A stretch of 10,645 nucleotides of DNA from an uncultured Lachnospiraceae bacterium (lineage in GTDB: Bacteria > Bacillota > Clostridia > Lachnospirales > Lachnospiraceae), in the NCBI GenBank assembly GCA_902767235.1, contig CACXGR010000019.1, positions 1 through 10,645 of the forward strand, read 5' to 3'. The position numbers and the translations under genes are program-made. How positions within the stretch are numbered: the first letter of the stretch is position 1; every line of letters begins with the position of its first letter. Shown one piece after another: positions 1-6,866 of the stretch. Below the pieces are notes generated by a model. That model saw only the letters and a program-made list of their open reading frames with translations, did not search any database and was not told where the DNA came from.

Positions 1-1155
1 GCAGAGGAGATCGTTCCGCAGTTTCTGGAGGAGTGCGCGATCGGCGGCACACACTATGCGCTGCCCTACATGCGCTCCACCGAGGCCTGCTATGTCAACA
101 AGACGCTGGTGGAGAAGCTGGGATTTGAGCTCCCGGATATCCTGACCTGGGACTTTGTCTGGGAGGTCTCGGAGGCGGCCATGAAGAAGGACAGTGACGG
201 AAACTTTGCCGTCAACGGGCAGAAAGTCATGATCCCCTTCATCGACAAGTCCACGGACAACATGATGATCCAGATGCTGAGGGAGCGGGACGCCGGCTAT
301 TCCACGGACGAGGGAGAAGTGCTCCTGTTCAACGACACTACCAGGGAGATCCTGATGACTGTGGCGGAGCATGCAAAGACAGGCGCCTTCTCCACCTTCA
401 AGATATCGAGTTACCCCGCCAACTTCCTCGATGCCGGACAGTGCATATTCGCCATCGATTCCACGGCGGGCGCCACCTGGATGGGCAGCCACGCGCCGCT
501 CTCGGACATCAGCAAGGACAAATTTGTCGAGTTCGAGACGGAAGTGAGAATGTTCCCCCAGTATGACCCGGAGAACCCCAAAATGATCTCTCAGGGTCCC
601 TCCGTCTGTATCTTCAACAAGGAGGATCCGCAAGTGGTTCTGGCCTCCTGGCTGTTCACGCAGTATCTGATCAGCAATGATGTGCAGATCGCCTATTCCC
701 AGACAGAAGGCTATGTGCCGGTGACCATCAAGGCGCAGAATTCCGAGGAGTATCAGGACTATCTTGCCAGAATGGGCGAGGACAACAACCTGCACTACGA
801 TGTCAAGATCAAGGCGGCAAAGCTCCTGATCGACAACGTGCAGCACACCTTTGTCACGCCGGTCTTCAACGGATCCACATCCCTTCGCGACGCTGCGGGA
901 CAGCTGATCGAGGATGTGACCAAGTCCGTGCGCAGAAAGAAGACGGTGGACGACGCCTATCTGGACGCCCTCTTTGACGACGTCACGTCGCTCTACCGGC
1001 TGGACCAGACCACAGGTCTTGGCGGCGGCAAAAAGCAGGACATGGGACCTCTTCCGACGGCTTCCAAGGCGCTTTTGATCACGCTGGGCGTCACCTGGAT
1101 CCTGATCGGCATCTACTATGTGCGGGAGAGAATGAAAGCCTCATCACAAAAGTGA
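1..1155 (+). CDS. Extracellular solute-binding protein (ABC sugar-type), 5' end cut by window
   Basis: The frame is open from base 1, so the true start lies upstream; 384 residues are visible. The stretch GGTHYALPYMRSTEACYVNK followed by TLVEKLG is typical of family 1 (sugar-type) solute-binding proteins, where the ligand cleft meets a strand carrying small polar residues. Later parts (the FLDAGQCIFAIDSTAG region near residues 140-152, and the SQGPSVCIFNKEDPQ and ASWLFTQYL blocks) match the C-lobe of this family. The expected role is to capture a carbohydrate or similar solute outside the membrane for an ABC importer. Oddly, the protein ends in a hydrophobic helix (about residues 357-374, ALLITLGVTWILIGIYYV) followed by a basic tail RERMK, which suggests a C-terminal membrane anchor. 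The N-terminus, where a lipobox would be, is not in view. No permease genes follow and no terminator is seen after the stop. The family call is firm; the substrate is unknown. Confidence 0.85.
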   Translation, partial: AEEIVPQFLEECAIGGTHYALPYMRSTEACYVNKTLVEKLGFELPDILTWDFVWEVSEAAMKKDSDGNFAVNGQKVMIPFIDKSTDNMMIQMLRERDAGYSTDEGEVLLFNDTTREILMTVAEHAKTGAFSTFKISSYPANFLDAGQCIFAIDSTAGATWMGSHAPLSDISKDKFVEFETEVRMFPQYDPENPKMISQGPSVCIFNKEDPQVVLASWLFTQYLISNDVQIAYSQTEGYVPVTIKAQNSEEYQDYLARMGEDNNLHYDVKIKAAKLLIDNVQHTFVTPVFNGSTSLRDAAGQLIEDVTKSVRRKKTVDDAYLDALFDDVTSLYRLDQTTGLGGGKKQDMGPLPTASKALLITLGVTWILIGIYYVRERMKASSQK

Positions 1156-1180
1156 TGAGAGAGGGAAATCGGATATGGGA

Positions 1181-1208
1181 TGCTATTTTGGCGGATATCC
1201 GCTATAAT
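1181..1208 (+). promoter_or_regulatory. Promoter of the OB-fold lipoprotein gene with palindromic operator candidate
   Basis: A perfect TATAAT lies at 1203-1208. The best -35 candidate with 16 bp spacing (TGCTAT, 1181-1186) is poor. The perfect 12-bp palindrome GCGGATATCCGC (1191-1202) directly abuts the -10 and sits in the spacer, where a bound dimeric regulator would block RNA polymerase or where an activator could compensate for the weak -35. Transcription would start near 1215, leaving a leader of about 100 nt. That leader holds a GC-rich hairpin: GCCGCT at 1259-1264 pairs with AGCGGC at 1278-1283, with TCCC/GGGA inside. Confidence 0.5.
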
Positions 1209-1314
1209 AGATGTGGCTTACGTTCTTAGGACCGGAGCCGAGCAGCACAAACGGCGAAGCCGCTGATCCCCCGGGGAAGCGGCGGCGGTCGCAGATCTTA
1301 CCATGGAGGAAGTT

Positions 1315-2151
1315 ATGAAAAAAGCAATTGTTATCATGCTGACCGGCGCCATGATGCTGGCAGCGGTCGCCTGCGGAGGCGGCAGCGGTTCTTCGTCCAC
1401 ACCGGCAGCACCGGCAGAGGAGACACAGACGGAGGAGACAGAGCAGAAAGAAGAGACCCCTGAGGCGGAAGTCGAGGAGACCACGGAAGAGGAAGTGAAT
1501 ATACCCGAGGATCCCATGACTTATGAGGAATACGCGGCGGCGGAAGTCGACAGCGAAGTCGTGATCGAGGGCGCGATCCAGGCCAAACAGGCTTACTATG
1601 GTGAGCAGAGCACGGCCAGCGTTTACCTCCAGGACGAGACCGGAGGTGCCTATTTCCTTTACAATCTCCCCTGCACGGAGAAGGAATATGAACTGATGGA
1701 GATCGGCAAGAAGATCAAGGTCAAAGGATACAAAGCGGAGTGGTCCGGCGAAGTGGAAGTAGTGGACGCGATCTGGATGTTCGTCGACGGCGAGTACATC
1801 GCCGAAGCGGAGGACGTGACAGCACTTCTGGGCACCGATGAACTGATCAAGAAGCAGAACAAGAAAGTCGTCTTCAAGGGCGTCAAAGTGGAGCCGATCG
1901 GCGAGGACGGCAATGCGGCGTTCCTTTACAACTATGACGGATCCGGTGCGGAGGGCGATGATCTTTACTTCAACGTCTCCGTCAACGGACAGACCTATTC
2001 CTTCACAGTCGAGTCCTATCTCTGCGGCCCCGACACCGATGTCTACAAGGCAGTCAAGGATTTCAAGGTCGGCGACGTCATCGATCTGGAGGGCTTCCTG
2101 TACTGGTATGAGGGACCCAACCCGCACATCACAGCAGTCCTTGCTCAGTAA
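1315..2151 (+). CDS. Lipoprotein with acidic stalk and two OB-like domains
   Basis: The start is ATG 1315, because GGAGGA (1305-1310) is a well-placed ribosome site for it; an in-frame ATG at 1303 overlaps that site. The product has 278 residues. Residues 1-20 (MKKAIVIMLTGAMMLAAVAC) form a lipoprotein signal peptide with Cys20 as the lipidated residue; Ala at -3 makes the lipobox slightly atypical. A Ser/Gly/Thr/Glu-rich stalk follows. Next comes a domain beginning with SEVVIEGAIQAKQ and containing SVYLQDETGGAYFLYNLPC and IKVKGYKAEWSGEVEVVDA, the beta-rich pattern of bacterial OB-fold (NirD/YgiW-like) domains. A second related domain runs from KKVVFKGVKVEP to VGDVIDLEGFLYWYEGPNPH at the C-terminus. 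Similar proteins are annotated as hypothetical in gut Clostridia. It should sit on the outer face of the membrane; the ligand is unknown. It has its own promoter and terminator, so it appears monocistronic. Confidence 0.85.
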   Translation: MKKAIVIMLTGAMMLAAVACGGGSGSSSTPAAPAEETQTEETEQKEETPEAEVEETTEEEVNIPEDPMTYEEYAAAEVDSEVVIEGAIQAKQAYYGEQSTASVYLQDETGGAYFLYNLPCTEKEYELMEIGKKIKVKGYKAEWSGEVEVVDAIWMFVDGEYIAEAEDVTALLGTDELIKKQNKKVVFKGVKVEPIGEDGNAAFLYNYDGSGAEGDDLYFNVSVNGQTYSFTVESYLCGPDTDVYKAVKDFKVGDVIDLEGFLYWYEGPNPHITAVLAQ

Positions 2152-2185
2152 GAGCTTAACAGACAACGCATGATCACATGACAGG

Positions 2186-2238
2186 AAGCGGCGCTGCGCA
2201 GCATGAACCAAGGAGTTCCTGCGCGGCGCTGTTTTTTT
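2186..2238 (+). terminator. Intrinsic terminator of the OB-fold lipoprotein gene
   Basis: GCGCTGCGCAG (2191-2201) pairs with CTGCGCGGCGC (2219-2229) with one U-G wobble. The stem extends outward through wobble and A-U pairs. GAAC (2205-2208) and GTTC (2215-2218) can stack inside. A run of seven T follows at 2232-2238. Confidence 0.9.
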
Positions 2239-2260
2239 GTCCGCAAAAATCACGGAGTTC

Positions 2261-2269
2261 TGCTATAGT
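2261..2269 (+). promoter_or_regulatory. Extended -10 promoter for the P-loop/CYTH gene
   Basis: TGCTATAGT contains the TGN extension plus a near-consensus -10 (TATAGT, 2264-2269). No good -35 is seen at 17 bp, which extended -10 promoters tolerate. It lies about 25 bp after the upstream terminator and about 40 bp before the start codon. Confidence 0.5.
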
Positions 2270-2310
2270 TAAATTGAGGGTATCTTGAATCTTTGATGAA
2301 GGAGTTCGAA

Positions 2311-3405
2311 ATGAGTATTAGCAAAATAGTGATCACAGGCGGGCCCTGCGCAGGCAAGACAACAGCGATGAACTGGATCGCCAACGCTTTCAGAGGGAGG
2401 GGGTACGACGTCCTGTTTGTACCTGAGACAGCGACGGAACTGATCACGGGCGGAGTAGCACCGTGGACCTGCAGGACGAATTCGGATTACCAGCACTGCC
2501 ACATGAGATTTCAGCTGGATAAGGAAAAAGTCTTTGAACAGGCGGCCAAGGTCATGAAAAGGGACAAGGTCCTGATCGTCTGTGACAGAGGGGCGCTGGA
2601 CAATAAAGTGTATATGGACGAGGAAACCTTTGCGTCAGTCCTCGCCTCAGTCGGCGCCAGCGAGGTGGAACTGCGGGATCAGTACGATGCGGTCTTTCAT
2701 CTGGTGACGGCAGCCAAGGGCGCGCAGGAGTTCTACACGACCTCCAACAATACGGCCAGGACAGAGACCGTGGAAGAGGCGGCCGCCATGGACGACGGCT
2801 TCATTGCGGCCTGGACCGGACATCCGCATCTGCGGGTGATCGACAACACAACGGATTTCACGGAGAAGATGAAGCGCCTGATCGCGGAGATCAGCTCCTT
2901 TTTGGGCGAGCCCGCTCCGTTCGAGATCGAGCGCAAGTATCTGATCGAATATCCGGACATCGCCTGGCTGGAGTCTCTGCCCAACTGCGAGAAGGTCGAC
3001 ATCATCCAGCTCTATCTCAAAGTAGACGAAAAAGAGGAGATCCGGGTCCGTCAGCGGGGCAGCGACGGCCACTATGTCTATTACCTGACCAGAAAGATCA
3101 AGATCAACGATCACAAGCGCATACAGATGGAGAGAAGGATCTCCGAGAACGAATACCTGAATCTGATCATGAATGCAAACGACTCACAGGGAAGGATCCG
3201 CAAGGTGCGCTACTGCCTCACCTATGACAATCAATACTTCCAGATTGACGTTTACCCCTTCTGGAAAGACAAGGCCATTGCGGAGATCGAACTGCATGAC
3301 GTCAGTGAGAAAGTCCGCTTCCCGAAGGAGATCAAGGTCATCAGGGAAGTGACGGATGATCCGGAGTACAAGAACGCGTCGCTGGCCAGGCACAGGCCGA
3401 AGTGA
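2311..3405 (+). CDS. P-loop NTPase fused to a CYTH-like triphosphate tunnel domain
   Basis: ATG 2311 is chosen because AAGGAG (2299-2304) lies 6 nt upstream; TTG 2293 and ATG 2296 are in frame but overlap or precede it. The product has 364 residues. Residues 1-195 are an AAA_28/kinase-like P-loop domain with Walker A GGPCAGKTT (10-18, Lys16) and a Walker B-like strand VLIVCDRG (87-94, Asp92). Residues 203-364 are a CYTH-like domain with the signature ExExK as EIERK (205-209), RVRQR (245-249), TRK (260-262), MERR (Glu274), AEIEL (Glu325, Glu327) and a typical ending EVTDDPEYKNASLA. In this superfamily, acidic residues hold metal and basic residues hold a triphosphate inside a beta-barrel tunnel. 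The same order of domains occurs in animal Ttd14, reported to bind GTP and phosphoinositides, and a P-loop/CYTH fusion occurs in plant TTM proteins. Nucleotide or triphosphate binding is very likely; the substrate is unknown. All key residues appear intact. Confidence 0.88.
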   Translation: MSISKIVITGGPCAGKTTAMNWIANAFRGRGYDVLFVPETATELITGGVAPWTCRTNSDYQHCHMRFQLDKEKVFEQAAKVMKRDKVLIVCDRGALDNKVYMDEETFASVLASVGASEVELRDQYDAVFHLVTAAKGAQEFYTTSNNTARTETVEEAAAMDDGFIAAWTGHPHLRVIDNTTDFTEKMKRLIAEISSFLGEPAPFEIERKYLIEYPDIAWLESLPNCEKVDIIQLYLKVDEKEEIRVRQRGSDGHYVYYLTRKIKINDHKRIQMERRISENEYLNLIMNANDSQGRIRKVRYCLTYDNQYFQIDVYPFWKDKAIAEIELHDVSEKVRFPKEIKVIREVTDDPEYKNASLARHRPK

Positions 3406-3422
3406 AGAAAGGGAGAGCCGGG

Positions 3423-3443
3423 CGGACGGGGCGATCCCGTCCG
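3423..3443 (+). other. GC-rich hairpin downstream of the P-loop/CYTH gene
   Basis: CGGACGGG (3423-3430) and CCCGTCCG (3436-3443) form a perfect 8-bp stem with a GCGAT loop. No T-run follows, so it is not a terminator by itself. It may stabilise the 3' end of the transcript ahead of the terminator 34 nt further on. Confidence 0.5.
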
Positions 3444-3476
3444 GCGATGCCGAAGACACCGCAGTTATGTTTGCGC

Positions 3477-3510
3477 AAGGCATGTCCCGAAGAAACGGGA
3501 CATGCCTTTT
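3477..3510 (+). terminator. Intrinsic terminator of the P-loop/CYTH gene
   Basis: AAGGCATGTCCCG (3477-3489) pairs perfectly with CGGGACATGCCTT (3496-3508) around a 6-nt AAGAAA loop. TTTT (3507-3510) follows, then AAAC and TTTT. The A-rich left flank is short, so mainly forward termination is expected. Confidence 0.88.
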
Positions 3511-3530
3511 AAACTTTTGAGGCTTCTAAG

Positions 3531-3566
3531 TTTCAATTAAGCTTCGCGTGAAATAATAAGCGAAGC
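3531..3566 (+). promoter_or_regulatory. Probable promoter of the VTC operon framed by an inverted repeat
   Basis: A perfect inverted repeat, GCTTCGC (3541-3547) and GCGAAGC (3560-3566), has a 12-nt AT-rich spacer that contains AATAAT (3552-3557), the best -10 candidate. A weak -35 (TTTCAA, 3531-3536) is 15 bp upstream. The repeat could be an operator surrounding the -10, or an RNA hairpin if transcription starts earlier. The promoter call is tentative; the repeat is seen directly. Confidence 0.4.
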
Positions 3567-3591
3567 AAAGCGAAAGAGAGGTGAGGATACA

Positions 3592-4299
3592 GTGATACAG
3601 AATGCGATCGACAAGAGCGAAGGGATCCGTTACCGGCACGAATGGAAGCATGAGATCACATATGCGGACCTGATCGCAATCCGGCAGAGGCTGCGGGCGG
3701 TCGCGGAGACGGACCCGCATGCGATAGACGGGAAATATCTGATACGGAGTCTGTATTTTGACAATATGAAAGACAAAGCGCTGCGGGAGAAGGTCGACGG
3801 CGTGAACCGCAGGGAAAAATTCCGCATCCGCTACTACAACGGCGATCCGGCCGCTGTGATCCATCTGGAGAAGAAGAGCAAACTGAACGGACTGGGCACC
3901 AAGTATTCGGCGCCGCTCACCATGGAGGAGGCGCAGAAGATCGTGGACGGCGACATCGGCTGGATGATGGATTCGCCTCACCCGCTGATCCAGGAGCTCT
4001 ACTGCAAAATGCGGTATCAGGGCATGAAGCCCAGGACCATTGTGGACTACACAAGGGAGCCCTACATCTACAGACCGGGAAATGTGAGAGTCACATTCGA
4101 TTACGGGATCCGGACAGGACTTCGCGCAACGGATTTTCTGGATCCCGCCTGCGTGACCATCCCGGCGGGGGACGCGGGGATCATCCTGGAAGTCAAATGG
4201 GATGACTTCCTCCCTTCGATCATCAGGGACGCGGTGCAGACGCCGGGAAGGAGAGTCTGCGCATTTTCCAAATACGCGCAGTGCAGGATCTACGACTGA
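3592..4299 (+). CDS. VTC domain (polyphosphate polymerase-like) protein
   Basis: The start is GTG 3592; AGGTGA (3579-3584), a match to the 16S 3' end, lies 7 nt upstream and no closer ATG fits. The 235 residues consist of essentially one VTC domain, the usual size of bacterial members. Recognisable parts are YRHEWKHEI (14-22), LYFDN (54-58), KFRIRYY (76-82), HLEKKSK (91-97), KPRTIVDYTREPY (146-158), VRVTFDYGIRT (165-175), ILEVKWDDFLP (198-208) and AFSKYAQ (224-230). In yeast Vtc4 this tunnel fold polymerises the gamma-phosphate of ATP into polyphosphate, with basic residues lining the tunnel and a glutamate binding the metal; Arg78, Arg80, Lys94, Arg148, Arg174, Glu200 and Lys202 are candidates here. 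It has no membrane segment and probably works at the inner face of the membrane with the next gene's product. Domain identity is strong; polyphosphate as the product is inferred. Confidence 0.9.
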   Translation: MIQNAIDKSEGIRYRHEWKHEITYADLIAIRQRLRAVAETDPHAIDGKYLIRSLYFDNMKDKALREKVDGVNRREKFRIRYYNGDPAAVIHLEKKSKLNGLGTKYSAPLTMEEAQKIVDGDIGWMMDSPHPLIQELYCKMRYQGMKPRTIVDYTREPYIYRPGNVRVTFDYGIRTGLRATDFLDPACVTIPAGDAGIILEVKWDDFLPSIIRDAVQTPGRRVCAFSKYAQCRIYD

Positions 4300-4306
4300 A
4301 ACAGGA

Positions 4307-4318
4307 GCCCGTTCGGGC
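4307..4318 (+). other. Small intercistronic hairpin between VTC and DUF4956 genes
   Basis: GCCCGTTCGGGC is self-complementary and can form a short GCCC/GGGC stem with a GTTC loop, followed by an A/T-rich stretch without a T-run. It is too weak for a terminator but may affect mRNA processing or relative expression of the two genes. Confidence 0.3.
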
Positions 4319-4355
4319 CTTATTCAAATAAAAACAAAGAAATGAGGGACAAAAA

Positions 4356-5027
4356 ATGACATTTTCGGACATCTTCAAATCGAGTTTTCTTGCAAATGTA
4401 ACGGCGGTCAGCATGTTTGACATGGTGCTGGCGCTTCTTCTGGCTTTCGGCGTCGGCGTGTTCATTTACCTGATCTATAAAAAGACATACACAGGGGTCA
4501 TGTATTCATCTTCCTTCGGTGTGACCCTGGTGGCGCTCACGATGATCACGACGCTGGTGATCCTGGCCGTGACCAGCAACGTGGTGCTCTCCCTTGGTAT
4601 GGTCGGTGCGCTGTCGATCGTGCGATTCAGGACAGCGATCAAAGAACCTCTGGACATCGCCTTCCTGTTCTGGTCCATCGCGGCCGGCATCGTTCTGGCG
4701 GCGGGCATGATCCCGCTGGCCGTGTTCGGCAGTGTTCTGATCGGCCTGATCATTCTCTTTTTCTCCAGCCGCAAAGACACCTCCAATCCCTATATCGTGG
4801 TGATCGACTGCGACGGGCATGACAGCGAGGAGAAGGCGGCAGCCTTCCTCAAAGAGCACGCGGACAAGTGCACGGTAAAGAGCAAAACAGCCCGCAAAGG
4901 CAGCGTCGAGCTCAGCATCGAGATCCGCCTGAGGGATGACAACACGGACTTCGTAAACGCTCTGGCAGATATCGAGGGCGTGAACAGCGCTGTGCTCGTG
5001 AGCTACAACGGCGACTACATGGGCTGA
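4356..5027 (+). CDS. DUF4956 family membrane protein
   Basis: ATG 4356 has GAGGG (4344-4348) 7 nt upstream. The 223-residue product begins with four or five hydrophobic segments, about 21-41, 53-73, 76-90, 100-118 and 119-137. Between the third and fourth lies the family signature LGMVGALSIVRFRTAIKEP (80-98). Residues 145-223 form a soluble tail (YIVVIDCDGHD, KGSVELSIEIRLRDDN, ADIEGVNSAVLVSYNGD) with a beta-alpha-beta pattern resembling ACT or ferredoxin-like folds. DUF4956 genes often sit beside VTC-domain genes in Bacillota. The biochemical role is not established. By analogy with yeast, where Vtc4 works with membrane subunits, it may anchor the polymerase or pass its product through the membrane; this is inference. 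The gene is 56 bp after the VTC gene and its stop is 18 bp before the next start, so all three are probably co-transcribed. Confidence 0.9.
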   Translation: MTFSDIFKSSFLANVTAVSMFDMVLALLLAFGVGVFIYLIYKKTYTGVMYSSSFGVTLVALTMITTLVILAVTSNVVLSLGMVGALSIVRFRTAIKEPLDIAFLFWSIAAGIVLAAGMIPLAVFGSVLIGLIILFFSSRKDTSNPYIVVIDCDGHDSEEKAAAFLKEHADKCTVKSKTARKGSVELSIEIRLRDDNTDFVNALADIEGVNSAVLVSYNGDYMG

Positions 5028-5045
5028 TTGCCGGGAGGCAGCAAT

Positions 5046-6866
5046 ATGTCAACGCACAAAAACGTAGACAGGATCTGCGTTGTCATCGTCGTCATCAGTC
5101 TCATATTGACGGTACTGTTCATGAACGGTGAGTCTTTGGGCATCATCAAGATCGTGGACGAAGACGCGGAACAAAACTCGGATTCCGTCTACTTTACTTC
5201 CAATGACCTCAGCGGCAGCTGGGATACTTCCGGCGCAGTGACGATCACGCTCGACGGAGACGGAGCCGAGATCTCCGGCAACGGCGCGTATGTCATAGAC
5301 GGAAATGTAGTGATCACGAACGCCGGTCACTACGTGGTGTCGGGCAAACTATCTGACGGATACATCTCGGTGGACGCTTACGACTCCTCCAAAGTCTGGA
5401 TCCTTCTGGACGGTGTGGAGATCAACTGCAGCGACAATGCCTGTATCCGGGTGGACCAGGCGGATAAAGTGTTCCTCACGCTTGCAGAGGGCAGCCAAAA
5501 TATACTCACCGGCGGCTCGGCATATTCCGACGAGGCGCTCAGCGACGGGACAGATGGAACTGTCTATGCCCACGACGATCTGACGATCAACGGGAGCGGC
5601 TCTCTAACAGTGAATTCTCAGTACGAACACGGGATCTCCGCCAACGACGACCTGGTCATCACGGGCGGTACGATCACGGTGACGGCGCCTTCGGACGCGA
5701 TCCGGGCCAATGACAGCATCCGCATCTGCGGCGCCAGGATCACGGCGGAAGGCGGTGACGACGGCATCGTCACCACAAATGCAGTAGAAAACGGCTATCT
5801 GTATGTGGAATCCGGGACGCTGAAGATCACAGCGGGAGGCGACGGCATCCACACCACCGGGGATATCGAAACAGCCGGCGGCGATATCACGATCTCGGCC
5901 GGCGATGACGGCGTCCACTCGGACACGTCGGTCCGCGTGTCAGCCGGCACACTGCTGATCGAGGAGTGCAGCGAGGGCATCGAAGCCTTGACCATTGACG
6001 TCTCAGGCGGCGACATCACGGTCTATGCAGAGGACGACGGATTCAACGCCAACGGCGGCAGCGGCGATGCGTTCGGCGGCGGCGGTCCGGGATTTGGCGG
6101 CCATCGAGGCGGGGAGAGCAGTGAAGCAGTCTCCGGCACGGAATCAGAGAGCGGCGAAATGCCTGTCCCTCCGGATATGGATTCCTCTGAGGAAAATGCA
6201 CAGTCGACTTCTGATTCGGCTGACGAGGAGACATACATCTCCATCAGCGGCGGAACGATCTCGATCATCATTGAGAACGGAAGAGATGCGGACGGACTGG
6301 ATTCAAACGGTGACATCCTGATCAGCGGCGGGACGATCCTGATTAGCCTGCCGGGGAGCAGCGGAAACTGCGCAGTGGACTATGCAAGCGAGAACGGAGG
6401 TACGGCCAGCATCAGCGGCGGAACGATCATCGCCTGCGGCGATTCCTCCATGGCAGAAGGGTTTGACGCATCCTCTGCCCAGGCATCCGTACTCTATAAC
6501 ATCAGCACTGCCGCAGAGGCGGGCACCACACTGTCGCTGAAAGATGCGGAAGGAAATGTGCTTCTGACCTGGGATGTCCCCTGCAGTTTCTCATCCGCAC
6601 TGATCAGCTGCCCTCAGATGCAGGTGGGCAGCACCTATAAAGTGGTGATCGGAGAGAGCGAAGAGGAGATCACGCTCGAGGAGGTTTCTTCTTCTTTCGG
6701 TGAAGTGCAGGGCGGTATGTTCGGCGGGAACATGGACAACAAATCGACAAAGCTGGAGTGTCATTTCTCCACTTCGAAGTACTTATCCAGTACAATGCTC
6801 CAGACCGCCATTGTCTCGGCGTCAAACATGGTGGACTCGTATTCCGTATTGCCGCCGTTTAAGTAG
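5046..6866 (+). CDS. Membrane-anchored Cthe_2159-type beta-helix carbohydrate-binding protein
   Basis: ATG 5046 follows GGGAGG (5033-5038) by 7 nt; TTG 5028, directly after the previous stop, is less likely. The product has 606 residues. An uncleaved signal-anchor helix lies at about 9-27 (RICVVIVVISLILTVLFMN), placing the rest outside the cell. Most of the protein is a right-handed beta-helix with rungs such as SGGTITV and repeated acidic-glycine turns GDDG, GGDG, GDDG and EDDG near residues 238, 266, 287 and 330. This is the pattern of the Clostridium thermocellum Cthe_2159 domain, which binds polygalacturonate and calcium. A glycine-rich run (FGGGGPGFGGHRGG) and a Ser/Glu linker (about 360-398) interrupt the helix, which resumes with ISGGTISI and ISGGTILI. 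The last 34 or so residues are read antisense to the convergent lipoprotein gene and are probably not part of the original domain. The ligand is unknown. Confidence 0.88.
   Translation: MSTHKNVDRICVVIVVISLILTVLFMNGESLGIIKIVDEDAEQNSDSVYFTSNDLSGSWDTSGAVTITLDGDGAEISGNGAYVIDGNVVITNAGHYVVSGKLSDGYISVDAYDSSKVWILLDGVEINCSDNACIRVDQADKVFLTLAEGSQNILTGGSAYSDEALSDGTDGTVYAHDDLTINGSGSLTVNSQYEHGISANDDLVITGGTITVTAPSDAIRANDSIRICGARITAEGGDDGIVTTNAVENGYLYVESGTLKITAGGDGIHTTGDIETAGGDITISAGDDGVHSDTSVRVSAGTLLIEECSEGIEALTIDVSGGDITVYAEDDGFNANGGSGDAFGGGGPGFGGHRGGESSEAVSGTESESGEMPVPPDMDSSEENAQSTSDSADEETYISISGGTISIIIENGRDADGLDSNGDILISGGTILISLPGSSGNCAVDYASENGGTASISGGTIIACGDSSMAEGFDASSAQASVLYNISTAAEAGTTLSLKDAEGNVLLTWDVPCSFSSALISCPQMQVGSTYKVVIGESEEEITLEEVSSSFGEVQGGMFGGNMDNKSTKLECHFSTSKYLSSTMLQTAIVSASNMVDSYSVLPPFK

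Noticed and set aside
1183..2253. A 356-codon open frame on the minus strand opposite the OB-fold lipoprotein
   Set aside because: It runs through the forward promoter and terminator, its product has Cys/Arg-rich low-complexity stretches, and the plus strand has a signal peptide, ribosome site and OB-like domains.
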